From a bacterium (GTDB lineage: Bacteria; Patescibacteriota; Patescibacteriia; JAHIZJ01), in contig JAUYLJ010000011.1 in NCBI GenBank assembly GCA_030699685.1, positions 1 through 34,210 on the forward strand: a stretch of 34,210 bases of DNA, in the 5' to 3' direction. Under the pieces are notes generated by a model that had not been told where the DNA came from, searched no databases, and was given only the letters and a program-made list of their open reading frames with translations. Of the stretch, positions 1 to 6,650 are shown piece after piece; within the stretch, counting starts at the first letter, position 1; every line of letters starts with the position of its first letter. The position numbers and the translations under genes were made by a program.

Positions 1-123
1 CAGCTCAACCTTGGCCTTGATAATCGGATCGAAATATTTTTCCAATCGACTGATCTTCTCCTCAGCATAACGCTTCAAAGATGGAGTAAGGTCGAAATTC
101 TTCCCTGTGATGATAAATTTCAT
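1..123 (-). CDS. hpf: Ribosome hibernation promoting factor HPF/RaiA family, N-terminal fragment
   Basis: The reading frame starts at an ATG at 123 and runs off the left edge, so only the first 41 residues are visible. They begin MKFIITGKNFDLTPSLK and continue through YAEEKISRLEKYF, which is the typical opening of the HPF/RaiA fold, where a helix carrying conserved Glu and Lys residues follows the first strand. Members bind the 30S decoding region and store ribosomes as inactive particles in slow growth. A TATACT box lies on the minus strand at 155-160, about 30 bases upstream, but no convincing -35 box goes with it. No clear SD is present. Whether this is the short or the long (dimerising) form cannot be told from the fragment. 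Confidence 0.85.
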   Translation of the reverse strand, partial: MKFIITGKNFDLTPSLKRYAEEKISRLEKYFDPIIKAKVEL

Positions 124-220
124 TTTTGCGAATGGCTAATATTTTTACACTTTGAGTATACTACGTATCCGCCTCGAATCACAGCGCATTTAAATTTTTT
201 TTACCAAATAATTCAGAACG

Positions 221-237
221 ATGGTTCTGGGAACCAT
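221..237. other. Perfect 7-bp hairpin in the hpf/tsaB intergenic gap
   Basis: ATGGTTC and GAACCAT flank a 3-base loop. No T-run follows on either strand, so it is not a standard intrinsic terminator. It sits between the end of tsaB and the start of hpf. The rest of 124-333 is AT-rich with no coding signal that I can support. Confidence 0.4.
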
Positions 238-333
238 GACTATGTTATTACACCTAATTATCCCTCTACTTTCTCAAACTTCCCATCCTTGGACATCGAA
301 CCCCAGTTTCATCGTGATGAGAATATTTCAGAT

Positions 334-768
334 TCATTTTACCGCCTTCTTGGGAACTGGATGAGTAATGTTTGGCGGACGAGAATAGACTGGACGTAAC
401 GCCGTATAACTTTGTTTTGAATTTTCGGTCGCGTCTCGAAAAATTTTCTTAAGACTTTTCTTCTGTCCCACCGTCACACCGTATAACGGGATTTGCAATG
501 CCCGACTAAGCATATTCCCGATAGTCACCCCGATACGCACCGCTGTAAAGGGCCCGGGACCGACAACTACTATCAAGCTTGAAAGAATTGAGACTCTGGT
601 GTTCTTTGAAAGTAAAAATTTTTTTAGCTCCCGCAATACCACGTCTCTTTTTCCGGGTGGAGTGATGAAAGAGTATTCAAAGATATGCCCCTTCTTTGCT
701 AAAACAAATTGGGCTTGCTCCGGCTGAGAGGTATCTATGAGCAGTATTTTGTCAGCGTTTCTTTTCAT
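334..768 (-). CDS. tsaB: TsaB-like tRNA threonylcarbamoyladenosine biosynthesis protein (short form)
   Basis: TsaB is the inactive ASKHA-fold partner that holds TsaD and TsaE together for making t6A at position 37 of ANN-decoding tRNAs. Residues about 9-14 (LLIDTS) and the GPGPFTAVRIGV segment near residue 70 match the N-terminal half of the family (consensus GPGSFTGLRIG). The C-terminus PVYSRPPNIT matches the family's usual end. At 144 aa it is much shorter than the roughly 220-230 aa of model bacteria, so the middle of the second lobe is missing; such short forms are plausible in reduced genomes. The start overlaps the end of the upstream HTH gene by 17 bases, so the two are probably co-transcribed and coupled. 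Confidence 0.8.
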   Translation of the reverse strand: MKRNADKILLIDTSQPEQAQFVLAKKGHIFEYSFITPPGKRDVVLRELKKFLLSKNTRVSILSSLIVVVGPGPFTAVRIGVTIGNMLSRALQIPLYGVTVGQKKSLKKIFRDATENSKQSYTALRPVYSRPPNITHPVPKKAVK

Positions 769-1354
769 TCTCCGTTTTTTTCTGTTTTTTGGGCTTTGTC
801 AGTTTGTCGATCACAACTACTTTTTTGTCGTTTTCCATGATGTCAAAAATAAACCGGTCAGTCAGTTGATTGCGGAACTCAAACTCTCTCACGCTCATAA
901 CAGTATAATTGATGTCGTATTCGAAAAACTCCTGGAATTTTTTGAGAAGACGATGAAGCTTGCTTCGGTTCACATTTCCAATGATGAGCATATCAGTCGG
1001 TAGATCCTTCACGCCTAAAAACTGTCCGGTCAATACGAGATACTTGATCTGCCCGATACTGGCGATGGTTTTGGCCAAGTCCCGCTCATAGAGAAGCTGC
1101 GCTTTCAGCATCAATGTCCTCAGTTCGCTAAAAAGCGGGAAGTCAAGGCGCAGGCGGTAATATTTTTTTCTTTCGCGCTGAAGTTGCGCGACGATACCCG
1201 CTTCTTCCAGATTTTTTAATTCTTGCCGAACGCTGTTGATACGCTGGTCAATCCTGCGAGTGAGCTCTCTCACGAAATATTCCCTCTCCGGATTGGCAAA
1301 AAACAAGCGTAGAAGCTTCACTCGAGTGGTTGAACCAAATAATTGTTCAAGCAT
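752..1354 (-). CDS. Winged-helix transcriptional regulator with degenerate nucleotidyltransferase-like C-terminal domain
   Basis: Residues 1-60 form an ArsR/MarR-like winged helix: LFGSTTRVKLLRLFF, then a recognition region with IDQRINSVRQELKNLEEAGIV. A basic linker (QRERKKYYRL) follows. Residues about 95-180 (YLVLTGQFLG, then PTDMLIIGNV) resemble the MNT nucleotidyltransferase fold but the catalytic GS-x-D-x-D pattern is missing, so this half may bind ligand or partner without catalysis. The tail is strongly basic (KPKKQKKTENEKKR). It is the first gene of a two-gene operon with tsaB and has its own promoter at 1389-1417. This two-domain arrangement recurs in Patescibacteria as an unnamed regulator. 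Its target is unknown. Confidence 0.7.
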   Translation of the reverse strand: MLEQLFGSTTRVKLLRLFFANPEREYFVRELTRRIDQRINSVRQELKNLEEAGIVAQLQRERKKYYRLRLDFPLFSELRTLMLKAQLLYERDLAKTIASIGQIKYLVLTGQFLGVKDLPTDMLIIGNVNRSKLHRLLKKFQEFFEYDINYTVMSVREFEFRNQLTDRFIFDIMENDKKVVVIDKLTKPKKQKKTENEKKR

Positions 1355-1388
1355 TGATTATGAAAGTGAAAAATCAGCCAGCATGTCC

Positions 1389-1417
1389 AGTATACGCAGG
1401 TGAATTGAGGGTGTAAA
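1389..1417 (-). promoter_or_regulatory. Sigma70-type promoter for the HTH-tsaB operon
   Basis: Read on the minus strand: TTTACA (1412-1417), a 17-base spacer, then TATACT (1389-1394) preceded by TGCG. Five of six bases match at each box. Transcription would start near 1382, about 28 bases before the ATG at 1354. Confidence 0.7.
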
Positions 1418-1436
1418 GGTGAGCATTGTTTCGGGC

Positions 1437-1465
1437 TTGATTTCATGGGCAAAATAGTGTATATA
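1437..1465 (+). promoter_or_regulatory. Sigma70-type promoter for the 762-aa gene
   Basis: TTGATT (1437-1442), a 17-base spacer and TATATA (1460-1465). The start would fall near 1472, giving a short leader before the ATG at 1507. Its -35 box lies only 20 bases from the divergent promoter of the HTH gene, so a regulator bound here could affect both. Confidence 0.5.
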
Positions 1466-1506
1466 TGTAAGGTGTTAACAGACCTTGAGAAATCGTATAT
1501 TCTCCA

Positions 1507-3795
1507 ATGCCAGCCACGAAAATAGAGCTATCACCTCTTCTGCTCCACAACCCCCAAACGGGGAGAGAAGACCTCTCCGTTATGATCGCCAAACCCACTG
1601 CCGCTGAGGAAGCCGCGCTGGGAAGGCTCTTTATGCTTTTCCGGGTTTCGCCCGGGGCCGAGCCCACCCAACGGCTGGTCGCGGCGGCGATTGAAGAAAC
1701 AAAAACCTTCTACTACAGCCAGCTTGAATCCAACGCCGAGTTGGCATTTGAGACGACGTTGAAACATCTGAATGAATTTTTGAGCCGCCAATTCGAAAAC
1801 CAATCAGCTGAATGGCTTAATGATTTCCATGCCATTATCGGCGTGATACGGAACTCGGACTTGTTTTTCAGTCAGGTCGGCGATCTTCAGGCTTTTTACA
1901 TCAATAGGAGGCGGGTGGTTGGTATTTTGGAAAAAACCCAAGCCGAGGGCGCGGAGATCAACCCACTAAAAATATTTTCACAAACGATCAGCGGACAACT
2001 CAGCGCCGATGACGCGCTGGTCTTCGGTACCTCCAGCCTGCTCGACTATCTTTCACTCGACCGGATCAAATCCGTGGTGCTGGAAGCGGGAGTATACCAG
2101 GCCGTTCAAAGTCTTGAACGCCTGCTCTTGCCAAACAGCGCGCAGTCCAGTTTTGCCGCCATTATCATCAAGCTTTCAGCCGTTACCATGCCAGAGTCCG
2201 ATAACCAGGCGGCATATCCGTATCGGCCGACTCCCGCCAATACCCAAGATTCGATGAATCAGCTGGTGGGACGTGAACAGTCCACGAACCAGCTCCTCTC
2301 ACCTTCCACCTGGTCCTACTTCAAGCAACTGGCGGGAAATTTCGGCGCGCGGGGAAAAAAGCTGATAGAGAAGACCGGGGTCAGGCCGAAAACGCAGCAC
2401 CAGCGCCCGAACCAAAACATGTATTATACTCCCGTTCGGGAAACCCAGAGGCCTGCCCGTCAATCACGATACCCCTCACGCTGGACATACATCCTGAGCC
2501 GTCTATTTCGCGGGATTGAGTGGTTTTTTCGACTCGTAAAAAACGCATTTACGGCCATCATTGATTCGATCAGCGGTCGCAAACGAATTAAGCAAAAGCT
2601 CCAGCACTTACCCACCAACGCCACCCAGACAGTGTCAAAGAGGGTGCTTTCTTTTCAGAAACTTACCCGTCAGCGAAAGATCATACTAATCGTGGCCGTG
2701 CTGGTTATTTTCATTTTCGCCCAAAGCATCATCCTAAACAGCCGCAGAAAGGAAGCGGCTGACCGCGCCTCCTCATACGAGAGCGCCATTACTCAGGCCC
2801 AAGCGAAAAGCGAGGAAGCGGAAGCAGCGTTACTGTATGGCGATGAAGATGGCGCTCGTAATTTGCTGAGTGAGGCGACCGCGCTACTCACTACCATCCC
2901 GGAAAAAGAACAAGAGAAGAAATATTCTGCGTCTATCGCCGGCATTGAAAACAGCATCAACGCGCTTTTCACCCGGACAAAACACATTAACGAAATCCAG
3001 GATCCCACAGTACTTGTAAATTTCTCTGACGCGCTTGAGGGATTTACACCGGCCGGTTTCGTGGGTCTTCTCAATAATGAGCTGATCGCGTATTCGGCAG
3101 ACAAGGTGTCAGTAGCCGAACTTGGTTTGGAAGAAAATAATACCGCTGAAATTATCAGGGAGGAATCAGAGGGTACGCCTTCTCTGGCCGCGCCTCTTTC
3201 TGCCAATGACGCGCTAATCGGATTGAGTGACCGTACGCTGGTAGAATACGACGCGGTTTCAAACACCTTCACGCCCCTAACCATCACCTATCAAAACCAA
3301 GACACGGAATTCGCGGCGATCGCAACATACCTCAATAGAGCCTATTTCCTCGACACGAAGAATAATCAAATATTCCGCCACCAAAGGGCGGCTAACGCCT
3401 ATGCTTCCGGCGTCGGTTGGGTAAACGATGAAAACCCCGAACTCACCGATGCCGTGTCCATGGCCATAGACGGCTCAGTTTACGTCCTTCACCGTAATGG
3501 AAACCTCAGTAAATTTTCGAGTGGTGCCCTTGATCAGGAATTTTCCTTGAGTACCATAGACCCGGCGCTCGACTCGGGCACGAAAGTCTTTACCACAACC
3601 GATACCGAGTACATCTACATCCTGGACACGGACGGCCGCCGGCTGCTCGTCTTCTCAAAACAAGGCCGATTGCTTAATCAGTACACTTCGGGCGCCTTTG
3701 ACAACCTGAAAGACTTTGCCATTGACGAGGCAAATAAGAAGGCCTACATCCTCAACAGCTCGACCGTCTATCAGGTCGATCTCCTGGAAAGTTGA
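1507..3795 (+). CDS. PP2C-like / single-pass membrane / beta-propeller protein
   Basis: This 762-aa protein has three visible parts. Residues 1-225 look like a PP2C (PPM) phosphatase-type fold: FHAIIGVIRNSDLFFSQVGD, then DDALVFGTSSLLDYLS, resembling the family's metal-binding strand order. The usual DGHGG acidic motif is not seen, so activity is doubtful. Residues 225-390 are a polar, basic linker with an amphipathic stretch at 327-355. A single membrane helix spans about 392-410. After it come an Ala/Glu-rich coiled coil (411-470) and a region (500-762) of repeated strand pairs, including FTPAGFVGLLNNELIAYS and TEYIYILDTDGRRLLVFS, typical of an NHL/YVTN-like propeller. The inferred topology is N-terminus inside and propeller outside. 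It is followed after 13 bases by a small conserved gene. No specific function is assigned. Confidence 0.6.
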   Translation: MPATKIELSPLLLHNPQTGREDLSVMIAKPTAAEEAALGRLFMLFRVSPGAEPTQRLVAAAIEETKTFYYSQLESNAELAFETTLKHLNEFLSRQFENQSAEWLNDFHAIIGVIRNSDLFFSQVGDLQAFYINRRRVVGILEKTQAEGAEINPLKIFSQTISGQLSADDALVFGTSSLLDYLSLDRIKSVVLEAGVYQAVQSLERLLLPNSAQSSFAAIIIKLSAVTMPESDNQAAYPYRPTPANTQDSMNQLVGREQSTNQLLSPSTWSYFKQLAGNFGARGKKLIEKTGVRPKTQHQRPNQNMYYTPVRETQRPARQSRYPSRWTYILSRLFRGIEWFFRLVKNAFTAIIDSISGRKRIKQKLQHLPTNATQTVSKRVLSFQKLTRQRKIILIVAVLVIFIFAQSIILNSRRKEAADRASSYESAITQAQAKSEEAEAALLYGDEDGARNLLSEATALLTTIPEKEQEKKYSASIAGIENSINALFTRTKHINEIQDPTVLVNFSDALEGFTPAGFVGLLNNELIAYSADKVSVAELGLEENNTAEIIREESEGTPSLAAPLSANDALIGLSDRTLVEYDAVSNTFTPLTITYQNQDTEFAAIATYLNRAYFLDTKNNQIFRHQRAANAYASGVGWVNDENPELTDAVSMAIDGSVYVLHRNGNLSKFSSGALDQEFSLSTIDPALDSGTKVFTTTDTEYIYILDTDGRRLLVFSKQGRLLNQYTSGAFDNLKDFAIDEANKKAYILNSSTVYQVDLLES

Positions 3796-3808
3796 TAGAG
3801 GCTCCTGC

Positions 3809-4276
3809 ATGCGTTGGAAACTCCCGCCCAAAATCAAAATCTATGAAGCCCTTGGCTGCCTCGCCGATGGGCGGTTGATTATGGTAAAAGGCGAACAAAG
3901 AGTGTACTCGTCAAGCAGAAATAAATATTACACGGTGGTTTTTAACAAAGAAAAAAACGCCATCGCGTCAAACGACAACACTTCCTTCTGGCAAGGATAT
4001 CTTGGCTATCCGGCTATCGCCTATCTCATGTCTATTGGCGAATTACCATATGACGTCACGTTATCAAATACCCTCAGGAAAATACCATGGAAGGACATGA
4101 ACACGCGAAATTCCAATGATTTTTCGAAAACTCAACAGGAAGTCGACATGCTAGTTGCTCAACGGGGAGTAGATCCTAAAGAACTTCACCGCTTCGTTGA
4201 TACGGTGTTCGAGGCCCTCGAAGAAAAACGGCTAACTCGGCTCGGGAAAAAGCAAAGTCCACCCCAGGGGTATTAG
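3809..4276 (+). CDS. Conserved hypothetical protein (155 aa)
   Basis: I chose the ATG at 3809 because an AGAGG ribosome-binding site lies 7 bases upstream and the frame begins just after the stop of the 762-aa gene. The protein opens MRWKLPPKIKIYEALGCLADGR and has a central aromatic segment (NKYYTVVF, FWQGYLGYPAIAYLM) followed by a charged helical tail (KELHRFVDTVFEALEEKR). No signal peptide or membrane helix is present. I do not recognise a named domain; the tail with an LxxxVxxxFEALEEKR pattern suggests a small helical cytoplasmic protein. Close spacing to the upstream membrane protein suggests one transcript, so it may work with that protein. Confidence 0.65.
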   Translation: MRWKLPPKIKIYEALGCLADGRLIMVKGEQRVYSSSRNKYYTVVFNKEKNAIASNDNTSFWQGYLGYPAIAYLMSIGELPYDVTLSNTLRKIPWKDMNTRNSNDFSKTQQEVDMLVAQRGVDPKELHRFVDTVFEALEEKRLTRLGKKQSPPQGY

Positions 4277-4327
4277 TGCTTGTACTCCAAGAGGCTGCCC
4301 ATTATCGCTGCAAACATCAACCTCCGC

Positions 4328-4368
4328 TTGACAACACTGGGCTTTTTTGAAAACATTAATGCGGTGGT
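4328..4368 (+). promoter_or_regulatory. Promoter-like block upstream of the 59-aa gene (TTGACA plus GGTGGT)
   Basis: A perfect TTGACA (4328-4333) is followed exactly 29 bases later by GGTGGT (4363-4368). No good -10 box lies at 16-18 bases, although ATTAAT occurs at 4355-4360. The same two elements with the same 29-base gap precede the zinc-protein gene at 22732, which argues for a shared regulatory signal. Confidence 0.45.
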
Positions 4369-4391
4369 CATCCGGAGAAAGGAGTTAGGCC

Positions 4392-4571
4392 ATGGAGTGT
4401 CCACAGTGCGGAATGGAAGAATGTATCTGTGAGGGACCGGTCTTCGTCGAAGAGCCGAATCGACTGTACCCGGCCCATTTCCGTCCTCCAGGAAACGGCG
4501 GTCCCGACCCTGTCGATGAAACTCCGGCGGCGAAAAAGGACAATGATGAGGAGTCCGATAAGCCTGCATGA
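4392..4571 (+). CDS. 59-aa Cys-rich (putative zinc-binding) small protein
   Basis: This gene is supported by an excellent SD, AAAGGAG at 4378-4384, 7 bases before the ATG. The protein opens MECPQCGMEECICEG, giving a C-x2-C-x5-C-x-C cluster that could hold a metal ion. The remainder is Pro- and Asp/Glu-rich (RPPGNGGPDPVDETP) and looks disordered. No signal peptide is present. It lies alone between a co-directional hypothetical gene and a bidirectional hairpin before rplL. Because its SD is much stronger than those of most neighbours, it probably is translated well. Its function is unknown; a short metal-binding adaptor is one possibility. Confidence 0.65.
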   Translation: MECPQCGMEECICEGPVFVEEPNRLYPAHFRPPGNGGPDPVDETPAAKKDNDEESDKPA

Positions 4572-4658
4572 TGGGATCGACCGGCGTGCCGAAGGCTGCC
4601 ACTTTGACCGTCTAGCTGTTCACAGCAAGACGGTTTTTCTTCTTGTGGGGTCGAGGAT

Positions 4659-4690
4659 ATCAAAAACGGACATTGGCTGTCCGTTTTGAT
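4659..4690. terminator. Bidirectional intrinsic terminator between the 59-aa gene and rplL
   Basis: ATCAAAA-ACGGACA and TGTCCGT-TTTGAT form a long stem around a 5-base loop (TTGGC). The ends of the stem are A/T tracts, so each strand reads a GC-rich stem followed by a U-tract. It serves the end of the rplJ-rplL operon on the minus strand and the small gene on the plus strand. Confidence 0.7.
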
Positions 4691-4708
4691 GTCAGATATA
4701 GACGATTT

Positions 4709-5170
4709 TTACTTCAGGGTAACAGTCGCGCCGCCTTCTTCAAGTTTCTTCTTCATCTCCTCAGCTTCGGCCTTCGGTACACTCTCCTTGACCGCAATTG
4801 GAGCGGACTCCACCAGCTTTTTCGCGTCTTGGAGACCGACGCCCGTGATTTCTTTCACCGCCTTGATCGCGCCGATCTTATTTGATCCGGCATTTGTCAG
4901 CTCGACGGTAAATTCCGATTTCTCTTCTTCGGCCGCACCTTCGGCAGCGGGAGCAGCCCCGGCCATCATCATGGGAGCTGCGGCTGAAACTCCGAATTTG
5001 TCTTCGAGTACTTTGACAAGTTCGGAAAGCTCAAGCACGCTGAGTTTCTCAATCTCTCCCACGAGACCTTTGAATTTCTCAGGCACTTCAACTTCTTTTT
5101 TTTCTTCCGTTACAGCCTCAACCGGTTTTTCTTCGGCGGCCGCTTCGTTTTTCTGTGCTTCGTCTGCCAT
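4709..5170 (-). CDS. rplL: Ribosomal protein L7/L12
   Basis: This is the flexible ribosomal stalk protein that recruits elongation factors. The N-terminal dimerisation helices ([20 protein letters not shown], about 32-51) are followed by FGVSAAAP, the Ala/Gly/Met hinge, and the C-terminal factor-binding domain ([21 protein letters not shown], then [13 protein letters not shown]) ending GGATVTLK. It is 153 aa against the usual 120-130 because of an acidic Ala/Glu-rich tail of about 30 residues before the first helix. The ATG at 5170 has no visible SD. A downstream start is possible but there is no good internal Met before the dimerisation helix. It is second in the operon, 54 bases after rplJ. 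Confidence 0.97.
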   Translation of the reverse strand: MADEAQKNEAAAEEKPVEAVTEEKKEVEVPEKFKGLVGEIEKLSVLELSELVKVLEDKFGVSAAAPMMMAGAAPAAEGAAEEEKSEFTVELTNAGSNKIGAIKAVKEITGVGLQDAKKLVESAPIAVKESVPKAEAEEMKKKLEEGGATVTLK

Positions 5171-5224
5171 TGTTATTACGTTACTAATTACAAATTTCTA
5201 ATCAACTAATCGGCGAATAAACTG

Positions 5225-5752
5225 TTAACCACCCTGTCCTTTCTCACCCACTGCTTTCAGAACTGTTATCAAGCCTCGCAAATTGCCTGAGAGCACGTTG
5301 ACAAAGCCGGTCAGAGGGGCCTTTATCGTGTACACGGTTGTGGCAATCAATTGCTCTTTACTGGGTAAGTCGGCCAGCGCCTTAACTCGTTCGACTTCAA
5401 GATACTGACCCTCCAGCCAACCGCCGATCAAAGCAACGCCCTCTTTACCTTTGGAAAATTCCTGCACCGATTTCGCAGCGCCAACTTCATCATGGCTTGA
5501 TACCACTCCAACGATCCCCCGCACCGGATCCAGATCGAGTCCGGAAAATTTGACGTTTTCAAGCGCCCGGCGCAACAGTGTTTTCTTGGCCACCAGCATG
5601 GAAGAACCCTTTTCGAAGAGATTATTGCGCAGTGTATCAGAGTCAGCCACGCTCACACCCTCAAACGTCGCTACTACCGTTAGCTTGTTGTTTTTCAATC
5701 CACCTTCAAGATTGGCGACAGTGTCTTTTTTCTGATCTTTTGATTTGGCCAT
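5225..5752 (-). CDS. rplJ: Ribosomal protein L10
   Basis: L10 anchors L7/L12 dimers to 23S rRNA at the stalk base. It shows the family pattern: an N-terminal helix with KSKDQKKDTVANLEGGLKNN, then VVATFEGVSVADSDTLRNNL and LVAKKTLLRRALE, a GVVSSHDEVGAAKSVQEFSK core, and a C-terminal Leu-rich helix (GNLRGLITVLKAVGEK) that binds L7/L12. Its 175 aa is normal. No SD is visible before the ATG at 5752. Upstream lies a leader of about 155 bases that can fold into a terminator or an alternative stem, so the operon probably is regulated by its own product binding the leader, as in the L10-leader family. Confidence 0.97.
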   Translation of the reverse strand: MAKSKDQKKDTVANLEGGLKNNKLTVVATFEGVSVADSDTLRNNLFEKGSSMLVAKKTLLRRALENVKFSGLDLDPVRGIVGVVSSHDEVGAAKSVQEFSKGKEGVALIGGWLEGQYLEVERVKALADLPSKEQLIATTVYTIKAPLTGFVNVLSGNLRGLITVLKAVGEKGQGG

Positions 5753-5907
5753 TTTTCGCTAATGTTACAAAAAAATCTGTCGCGCAGACAGACTGAGGCG
5801 GCTTCGATAAGCCCGTTCAAATAACCTCGGAAGGCAGTTAAGTAATTAACCAGTTTCCCAGTTAACCAATCAACTATTATCCCCTTTGGGACCCTCTGTC
5901 TGCGGCT
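5753..5907 (-). ncRNA. L10-type leader RNA of the rplJ-rplL operon
   Basis: The transcript predicted from the strong promoter begins near 5907 and runs 155 bases before rplJ. Its 5' end (CGCAGACAGA, complement of 5895-5904) can pair over 10 bases with TCTGTCTGCG (complement of 5783-5792) near the 3' end, enclosing a structured middle. The same 3' bases are also one arm of the intrinsic terminator at 5769-5792. These two folds exclude each other, so the leader has the logic of an attenuator. L10 leaders are known to bind the L10-L12 complex; assignment here is by position and structure and not by covariance search. Confidence 0.6.
5769..5792 (-). terminator. Intrinsic terminator (attenuator) in the rplJ leader
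   Basis: On the minus strand TCTGTC and GACAGA close a 6-bp stem with a 5-base-loop core followed by seven Ts (complement of 5769-5775). It lies just 17 bases before the rplJ ATG, so it must be bypassed for the operon to be expressed. The upstream arm also pairs with the leader's 5' end. Confidence 0.75.
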
Positions 5908-5913
5908 GTAGGC

Positions 5914-5941
5914 AGTATAGCAAGAGGAAAATGCCTGTCAA
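5914..5941 (-). promoter_or_regulatory. Strong sigma70-type promoter of rplJ-rplL
   Basis: On the minus strand: perfect TTGACA (5936-5941), a 16-base spacer, TATACT (5914-5919). It lies directly after the end of pyrH, whose stop is at 5946. Confidence 0.85.
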
Positions 5942-5945
5942 ATAC

Positions 5946-6650
5946 TTACTTTTTCAAAGATGGATGGATAAAGGATCCTTGGAAAGGCTTTCTGGCCAAA
6001 AATCGTTCAAATTCAATCATCTTCCTCCCATTGATAATTGCCACTCGCAAATTCAGCCGTGACGCCATGCGAGACGCGACCGGGTCAAAAGGAGTATTCA
6101 ACCTCGGTGTCCATTTCTGCGGTATCATCGTCAAGTACTCCCGCCAGGTCACCTCATCGACTGGCACGGCTTTGGGATCGAGCTTCGGATCAGCGGTATA
6201 TACTTTATCAATATTAGTCAGGTTGATGACTTCTGTCGCCCCATAGGTCCGCGCCAATACCACCGCGTCAAAGTCCGTTGACCGCCCCGGCTCCCAACCG
6301 GCACCCACCAGGATCTTTTTTGAAGTTTTGACGAACACGTGCGGGTCGCCAAGAATGCGCGGGTGGGCTTTGTTTCCGAAAAGTATTCGGACTAGTTCAG
6401 CATTTACCTTGGTCGTAGCAATTCCCAGCCAGTCCAGATCCATCGGACGAGGTCGAGCCAGAGTACTGGCGACAGCGTTATAGGTTCGGTTTAACCCGCC
6501 GCCGCCGGTCACGATAATCACGCGGCGGCCAGGCGCGCTTATAAAGCGCTCGATCGACTGCCGGAATCTGGCGAGAAAGCGCCGGTCAATCTTATCCGGC
6601 ACGATGAGCGATCCTCCCAGTGAAACGATAACTGTTCTTGTTTTTGGCAT
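5946..6650 (-). CDS. pyrH: UMP kinase, archaeal-type amino acid kinase family
   Basis: The protein phosphorylates UMP to UDP with ATP in pyrimidine synthesis. It has the amino acid kinase signature: VIVSLGGSL near residue 8, RRVIIVTGGGGLNRTY (about 41-56), GAGWEPGRSTDFDAV (phosphoryl-acceptor loop) and NLTNIDKVYTADP with the DK pair that contacts ATP. The N-terminal GGS and the GWEPGRSTD loop resemble archaeal/eukaryote-like UMP kinases more than the SGEAL-type enzyme of most bacteria. 234 aa is normal. Its ATG overlaps the mltG stop in a TAATG junction, implying coupled translation as the last gene of manC-mltG-pyrH. Another amino acid kinase (for example isopentenyl phosphate kinase) is less likely given the motifs. 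Confidence 0.85.
   Translation of the reverse strand: MPKTRTVIVSLGGSLIVPDKIDRRFLARFRQSIERFISAPGRRVIIVTGGGGLNRTYNAVASTLARPRPMDLDWLGIATTKVNAELVRILFGNKAHPRILGDPHVFVKTSKKILVGAGWEPGRSTDFDAVVLARTYGATEVINLTNIDKVYTADPKLDPKAVPVDEVTWREYLTMIPQKWTPRLNTPFDPVASRMASRLNLRVAIINGRKMIEFERFLARKPFQGSFIHPSLKK

Noticed and set aside
737-1003. 88-aa plus-strand frame
   Set aside because: Antisense to the HTH regulator; hydrophobic composition arises from Lys-rich codons read backwards.
4273-4663. Minus-strand frames of 92-109 aa over the 59-aa gene
   Set aside because: No SD, no family likeness, and the plus-strand gene has a strong SD and a Cys motif.
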